Source of the DNA: Pseudomonadota bacterium
GTDB taxonomy: Bacteria; Pseudomonadota; Gammaproteobacteria; Steroidobacterales; Woeseiaceae
DNA length: 6,615 nucleotides
Assembly: GCA_022360335.1 (NCBI GenBank)
Contig: JAKSCZ010000511.1
Span: 1 to 6,615, forward strand
Direction of reading: 5' to 3'
The notes beneath the pieces are model-generated. The model was not told where the DNA came from and did not search any database. It saw only the letters and a program-made list of their open reading frames with translations. The number at the start of each line of letters is the position of its first letter. The stretch's first letter is position 1. Made by a program: the position numbers and the translations under genes. Positions 4,894 to 6,615 of the stretch are shown here, in pieces.

Positions 4894-6615
4894 GTGAACT
4901 TCTTCGAGGCGCAGGATGAGGCACGCCGGGCATCCCGGCGCCTCGTTGTCGCCTACCTCATCGCCACGCTGCTGATCGTCGCCGGCGTCACGGCGGTGAT
5001 CACCGCGTCGGTCTTTCTGCTCTCCGATTCGCATGCAAGGCCGCCGTTCGGCGCGTTCCTTGCCGGCAATCCGGTACTGCCCGGCGCCGTCGCATCGATA
5101 ACGACGCTGTTCATCCTCGGCGCGAGCGTCTCCAGGACGGTTGCGCTGTCGTCGGGCGGCGGCCGCGTCGCGCGCGACATGGGCGGTACGCCGGTGCCTG
5201 CCGAGGTCAACGATCCGCTGCGCCGGCGACTTCGCAACGTCGTGGAGGAAATGGCGATCGCATCGGGCGTGCCGGTCCCGGACATCTACGTCCTCGAGCA
5301 GGAGAGCGGCATCAATGCCTTCGCGGCGGGGTCCGCGCCGGGCGACGCGGCCGTGGCCGTGACGCGCGGTGCCCTCGAGATGCTCAGTCGCGACGAATTG
5401 CAGGGCGTGATCGGGCACGAATTCAGCCACATCCTGAACGGCGACATGCGGCTCAACATCCGCCTGATGGGCGTCCTGTTCGGCATCATGGGTCTGGCAT
5501 TGATCGGCCGCCTGATCCTGCGCGGCGGGCGCCACGTCGACGACGGCCGGACCGCGATCGTCGTCCTCGCCCTGGGATTCGGAATGACGATCCTCGGCGC
5601 GATCGGAATGTTCATGGCGCGCGTCATAAAGGCGGGCGTATCGCGGCAGCGCGAATTCCTGGCCGATGCGTCGGCGGTGCAATTCACGCGGCAAACCGAC
5701 GGCATCGCCGGCGCCCTGAAGAAGATCGGCGGCTACGAGCACGGCTCCACGATCAATGCCACGGACCCCGAAGAAGTCAGCCATATGCTGTTCGGCGCCG
5801 GCGCCTCGCTGGCCGGCTTGTATGCAACGCACCCGCCGCTCGTGGAACGCATCCGGGCGCTCGATCCGGGTTTCGATGCGTCGGAGCTGCGCGCGCTCGA
5901 TCCGCAGCGCACGCGCAGCCGGGTCTACCCGCGAGCCGCAGCCGCCGGCGGCCCGGCCAGCGAGGTCACGGCCGCTGTCGCCGCCGGCGGCGAAAGGGTT
6001 CGCGCCGGATCGATCGCCGACACGGTCGGCGAACCCGGGGTCGAGCACGTCGAATACGCACGCCACCTTCGCGGATCGATTCCCGAGTCGCTGTACGGTG
6101 CCGCGCACTCGACGGAGTTCGCCTACCTGCTGACAATCGCTCTCGTGCTCGATCGATCCGGGCGTGTCGTCGACAGGCAACTCGCCCTGGCTGGAGAACA
6201 GCTCGGCGCCGATCGCGCCGGCCGGCTGCGTCGTTACTACGACGAGATCCTGAAAGCCGGCACCGAGTACCGCCTGCCGCTGCTCGAGATCGCCTTCCCC
6301 ACGCTCAAGCTGCGCCCGGAAGCGGAGCTTTCGTATCTCGTCTCGCTGGCGATGCGAATGATCGAGGTCGACGGCCGTATCGACCTGTACGAATACTGCT
6401 TCTACCGCATCCTGACGAGCAGCCTGGGGCAGTTTGCCGAACCGGCGCGGCGCAAACGCGCCCGGCGACCCGGTCGCGACGAAATCCGGCGCTCCGCCGT
6501 CGGCCTCCTGCGGATCCTCGCGGATTACGGCCACGACGATGACGAGACCAGACGCAGGGCGTTCCGGGCCGGCGTCGATACCCTGGGTGACTGGGCGCGA
6601 AAGTTCGAGTACGCC
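4894..6615 (+). CDS. M48-family membrane zinc metallopeptidase, C-terminus missing (runs off right edge)
   Basis: 574 residues are visible with no stop before the right edge. Start GTG 4894 gives the characteristic opening MNFFEAQDEARR of the LemA-linked M48 group. No other start codon lies in frame after the lemA stop. The ribosome site is weak (ACGGG), so expression may depend on coupling to lemA 28 bases upstream. Two N-terminal membrane segments (about 17-43 and 61-78) precede the protease domain. That domain carries the zinc motif HEFSH (175-179), with Glu176 the expected catalytic base, and REFLADASA (253-261), with Glu254 the expected third ligand. A hydrophobic hairpin (about 190-209 and 220-245) lies between the two motifs. 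The THPPLVERIRALDP block (312-325) closes the catalytic domain, as in HtpX-like enzymes. After a variable linker (about 335-390), a helical domain contains LAMRMIEVDGRIDLYEY (485-501), reminiscent of TerB-like domains. All catalytic residues are present. Likely role: degradation of misfolded or damaged membrane proteins. Confidence 0.93.
   Translation, partial: MNFFEAQDEARRASRRLVVAYLIATLLIVAGVTAVITASVFLLSDSHARPPFGAFLAGNPVLPGAVASITTLFILGASVSRTVALSSGGGRVARDMGGTPVPAEVNDPLRRRLRNVVEEMAIASGVPVPDIYVLEQESGINAFAAGSAPGDAAVAVTRGALEMLSRDELQGVIGHEFSHILNGDMRLNIRLMGVLFGIMGLALIGRLILRGGRHVDDGRTAIVVLALGFGMTILGAIGMFMARVIKAGVSRQREFLADASAVQFTRQTDGIAGALKKIGGYEHGSTINATDPEEVSHMLFGAGASLAGLYATHPPLVERIRALDPGFDASELRALDPQRTRSRVYPRAAAAGGPASEVTAAVAAGGERVRAGSIADTVGEPGVEHVEYARHLRGSIPESLYGAAHSTEFAYLLTIALVLDRSGRVVDRQLALAGEQLGADRAGRLRRYYDEILKAGTEYRLPLLEIAFPTLKLRPEAELSYLVSLAMRMIEVDGRIDLYEYCFYRILTSSLGQFAEPARRKRARRPGRDEIRRSAVGLLRILADYGHDDDETRRRAFRAGVDTLGDWARKFEYA

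Noticed and set aside
4858..6534. Long minus-strand open frame (558 codons)
   Set aside because: It lies antisense to the M48 peptidase, whose HEFSH and REFLAD motifs fix the coding strand. The translation is arginine/aspartate-rich with no recognisable family.

Overview
The window is GC-rich, gene-dense chromosomal DNA from what looks like a proteobacterium, most likely a GC-rich gammaproteobacterium. That reading rests on the protein styles (LemA, M48, ApbE, TlpA), GTG/TTG starts next to clear Shine-Dalgarno sequences, and strong G/C preference at third codon positions. I cannot place it to genus. I see no tRNA, rRNA, insertion sequence, CRISPR array or phage gene.

Layout, left to right. 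Positions 1-2933 hold three tightly packed minus-strand genes, transcribed right to left. The first is a small secreted TlpA-like thioredoxin (2933 to 2436). Next is an unrecognised secreted protein with a coiled coil and a probable beta-rich C-terminus (2434 to 1844). Last is a large secreted TPR/coiled-coil protein (1840 to beyond base 1, so its C-terminus is missing). Gaps of 1 and 3 bases indicate one operon with translational coupling. A 259-base intergenic stretch (2934-3192) carries a near-consensus CRP-type palindrome and a plausible sigma70 promoter for this operon. Next is a minus-strand apbE-like flavin transferase gene (about 4281 to 3193), ending in a hairpin that may be its terminator. 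The 5' end of apbE abuts or overlaps the 5' end of a plus-strand pair: lemA (4275-4865), then a membrane M48 metallopeptidase (4894 to beyond the right edge).

How they may work together. All six proteins belong to the cell envelope. LemA and the M48 protease are a recurrent membrane pair thought to act in envelope proteostasis. ApbE covalently attaches FMN to exported proteins. The TlpA-like protein would exchange thiols and disulfides in the periplasm. Neither of its operon partners has a cysteine in its visible mature part, so their link to it is probably not as its thiol substrates. The secreted coiled-coil plus TPR pair looks structural. The leftward operon is the least familiar part of the window. 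The long open frames opposite the TPR gene and opposite the M48 gene are GC-driven shadows.
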